Positions 8,028-9,628 of a stretch of 9,628 bases of DNA are shown piece by piece. Where the stretch lies: positions 1 through 9,628 of the forward strand of contig SLIY01000162.1 in assembly GCA_007135385.1 (NCBI GenBank), in the 5' to 3' direction. The notes under the pieces are model-generated. The model was not told where the DNA came from. It did no database searches and saw only the letters and a list, made by a program, of their open reading frames with translations. A program made the position numbers and the translations under genes. The stretch is from Leptolyngbyaceae cyanobacterium CSSed165cm_216. GTDB lineage: Bacteria; Cyanobacteriota; Cyanobacteriia; Phormidesmidales; Phormidesmidaceae. Position 1 is the first letter of the stretch; every line of letters starts with the position of its first letter.

Positions 8028-9461
8028 ATGGTGGTTTCGGCGTCACCCCCAGGGCAGAATACAGGGGCGTTGTGGACGGGGGCGATCGCCAACCCCCCCC
8101 GCGAATTTGCTACCACCGATCTACCGGTGATCGCTGGAGCCATCCCACCGGGGCTGCGGGGCACCCTATACCGCAATGGCCCGGCCCGTTTGCAGCGGGG
8201 AGGCGTGCCTGTCAGCCATTGGTTCGACGGCGATGGAGCGGTGCTACGGGTGACGCTTGATCCCCAGGGTGCCAGGGCCAACTACCGCTATGTGCAATCC
8301 GCTGGCTGGCGAGCCGAAGAAGACGCCGATTACCCCCTCTACCGAGGGTATGGCAGCTTTCCGCCGGTTCCCTGGTGGCAGCGGTGGCAGACCCAAGTTA
8401 AAAATGCGGCCAACACCTCGGTGCTCCCCTTGCCCGATCGCCTCTTGGCTCTGTGGGAAGGAGGGCTACCCCATCGGTTAGATTTAGAGACCTTAGAGAC
8501 CCAGGGCCTAGACAGCCTGGACAGCCTAGAGGCCAGCGACACCTTTTCGGCCCACCCCAAGCGCCATCGGCGCACTGGGCAAATCTTTAATATTGGGCTG
8601 ATCCCGGGAGGCAATGCCAAGCTCAAACTCTACCGTTGTCATCCGTCGGGGGCAATCGATCGCACCGAAACAGTGGAATTAACTGGGATTCCACTCATCC
8701 ATGACTTTGTATTGGCGGATCGCTACCTGGTTTTTTGTGTTTCCCCAGTGCGCCTGAATCCCTTGCCAGCGATATTTGGGTTCCAAAGCTTTAGTGATGC
8801 CTGGCAATGGCAACCTCAGCGGGGCACCCAGATCATCGTGGTGGATGCCGACAGCCTAGAGGCGATCGCCTGGAACCAGGTGGACCCTTGGTACCAATGG
8901 CATTTTGGTCACAGCTATCTCGCCTCGGATGACACGATTGTTTTTGATGTGGTGCGCTATCTCGACTTTGCCACCAACCAATACCTCAAAGAAGTCGCCT
9001 CTGGTCAGATGTCCACCCCCGCCATGGCCCAACTTTGGCAATATCGGCTGGATCCTCATACGGCCAAGATTATCGATAGCCAGTGCCTACTCGATCGCCA
9101 TTGTGAATTCCCTACGGCCATCGGTGCGGGCAGCTCAGCCATGACCTACCTAAATATCCATGACCAAGCTCCCATGCCTGTGGAAGAGCTGTTCAACGGC
9201 ATCGCCCAATTTGACGCTAGCCGTCAAACCCTAACCATGGCCCCTGTCGAAGCGGGATGCTACCCCTGCGAGGCGATCCCGGCAGCGGATGCCAGCGATC
9301 CCCAGCAACATTGGGTGCTCACCGTCGTCTATGACGGCCACCATCACCGCAGCGAAGTCTGGATCTACGACGGTCACCACCTGCCCCACGGTCCCGTCTG
9401 TCGGCTGCAACTACCTGAGGTGATTCCCCCCAGTTTTCACGGCACCTGGGCCGCAGCCTAG
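8028..9461 (+). CDS. Carotenoid (apocarotenoid) oxygenase, RPE65/CCD family
   Basis: A non-haem iron dioxygenase that splits a double bond of a carotenoid or apocarotenoid to give aldehyde or ketone products such as retinal. The 477-residue protein resembles cyanobacterial apocarotenoid-15,15'-oxygenase (ACO/Diox1 of Synechocystis, about 490 residues) throughout: RGTLYRNGPARL (44-55), HWFDGDGAV (64-72), LLALWEGGLPHRL (139-151) and the C-terminal FHGTW (470-474). The four iron-ligand histidines appear to be His176 (SAHPK), His225 (LIHDF), His292 (WHFGH) and His471. The second-shell glutamates are Glu144 (WEGG), Glu360 (CEFP) and Glu415 (CEAIP), so it should be active. Two local differences from ACO: the stretch after the third His is FGHS in place of HANA, and a CYPC motif (411-414) precedes Glu415. 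A GGAG 9 nt upstream supports the start. The 50-bp gap after the ggt-like gene suggests co-transcription. The exact substrate cannot be told from sequence. Confidence 0.93.
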   Translation: MVVSASPPGQNTGALWTGAIANPPREFATTDLPVIAGAIPPGLRGTLYRNGPARLQRGGVPVSHWFDGDGAVLRVTLDPQGARANYRYVQSAGWRAEEDADYPLYRGYGSFPPVPWWQRWQTQVKNAANTSVLPLPDRLLALWEGGLPHRLDLETLETQGLDSLDSLEASDTFSAHPKRHRRTGQIFNIGLIPGGNAKLKLYRCHPSGAIDRTETVELTGIPLIHDFVLADRYLVFCVSPVRLNPLPAIFGFQSFSDAWQWQPQRGTQIIVVDADSLEAIAWNQVDPWYQWHFGHSYLASDDTIVFDVVRYLDFATNQYLKEVASGQMSTPAMAQLWQYRLDPHTAKIIDSQCLLDRHCEFPTAIGAGSSAMTYLNIHDQAPMPVEELFNGIAQFDASRQTLTMAPVEAGCYPCEAIPAADASDPQQHWVLTVVYDGHHHRSEVWIYDGHHLPHGPVCRLQLPEVIPPSFHGTWAAA

Positions 9462-9466
9462 GCGGG

Positions 9467-9493
9467 GAATTCAAAGTTTTGAATTTTGAATTC
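9467..9493. repeat. AT-rich inverted repeat after the carotenoid oxygenase
   Basis: GAATTCAAA (9467-9475) and TTTGAATTC (9485-9493) are perfect 9-nt complements around a 9-nt loop, beginning 5 bp after the stop codon. The loop also contains TTTTGAAT, so the arms read as a degenerate tandem of TTTTGAAT units. Such AATTCAAA-type repeats are common between cyanobacterial genes. It may slow transcription or protect the 3' end, but it lacks the GC stem and T-run of a standard terminator. Confidence 0.5.
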
Positions 9494-9558
9494 TTATCTG
9501 CTTTACCTTTGTGCCCCTTCACGGCCATCTCTCCCGCCAGCAGGACAGACACCCAGGT

Positions 9559-9628
<70 letters not shown>

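Larger units (their letters stand above)
516..8869. repeat. Dispersed HIP1 octamers (GCGATCGC)
   Basis: I found the palindrome GCGATCGC starting at 516, 1805, 2351, 2738, 3179, 4348, 5186, 6508, 7116, 7346, 8082 and 8862, about one per 800 bp. All are within coding sequence and spread over all six genes. This is the Highly Iterated Palindrome 1 of cyanobacterial genomes. Its even spread suggests that the genes have been resident in this lineage and argues against recent import from a non-cyanobacterium. Confidence 0.9.

Noticed and set aside
7993..8130. 45-residue Trp/Arg-rich small frame (MKGWLWRWRIDLWWFRRHPQ...) across the start of the carotenoid oxygenase
   Set aside because: It overlaps the oxygenase in another frame, and the composition is explained by G-rich sequence read out of frame. 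The GGAG at 8015 serves the oxygenase start.
9319..9552. 77-residue minus-strand frame ending inside the carotenoid oxygenase
   Set aside because: The segment NSKFKTLNS is a translation of the AT-rich repeat, and the remainder is antisense to the oxygenase.

Overview
The window looks like a piece of a GC-rich cyanobacterial chromosome. The strongest sign is the octamer GCGATCGC (HIP1), found at least twelve times in 9.6 kb across every gene, where far fewer than one copy is expected by chance. The gene families agree: a short PepA with cyanobacterial-type motifs, an apocarotenoid-oxygenase-like enzyme and an SLT-domain protein with a long helical N-terminal half. The genus cannot be fixed from this sequence. 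The left edge cuts a gene and the right edge runs into 67 consecutive C residues, so the window is probably a whole draft or metagenomic contig.

Layout, left to right. 1-820 (-): 5' two thirds of a cation:proton antiporter of the SLC9B/NHA type. 1021-3222 (-): soluble lytic transglycosylase with a membrane anchor. 3223-3462: divergent intergenic region. 3463-4935 (+): leucyl aminopeptidase pepA. 4936-4974: convergent 39-bp spacer with a short GGTGTTG repeat. 4975-6306 (-): DinF-type MATE transporter. 6307-6396: divergent spacer with a good sigma70-like promoter facing right. 6397-7977 (+): gamma-glutamyltransferase-like Ntn hydrolase. 8028-9461 (+): carotenoid oxygenase, 50 bp downstream and probably co-transcribed. 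9462-9628: non-coding tail with an AT-rich hairpin and the poly-C run.

Functionally this is mostly housekeeping and envelope or metabolite handling: ion exchange, peptidoglycan turnover, peptide hydrolysis, drug or metabolite efflux, gamma-glutamyl-type amide cleavage and apocarotenoid cleavage. No mobile element, CRISPR array, tRNA, rRNA, toxin-antitoxin pair or defence system was seen. I do not see an undescribed multi-gene system. The points most worth a second look are residue-level: the transferase-like protein has lost several gamma-glutamate-binding residues, and the antiporter has Ser-Asp where relatives have Asp-Asp. The ggt-like/carotenoid oxygenase pairing is a further point of interest.
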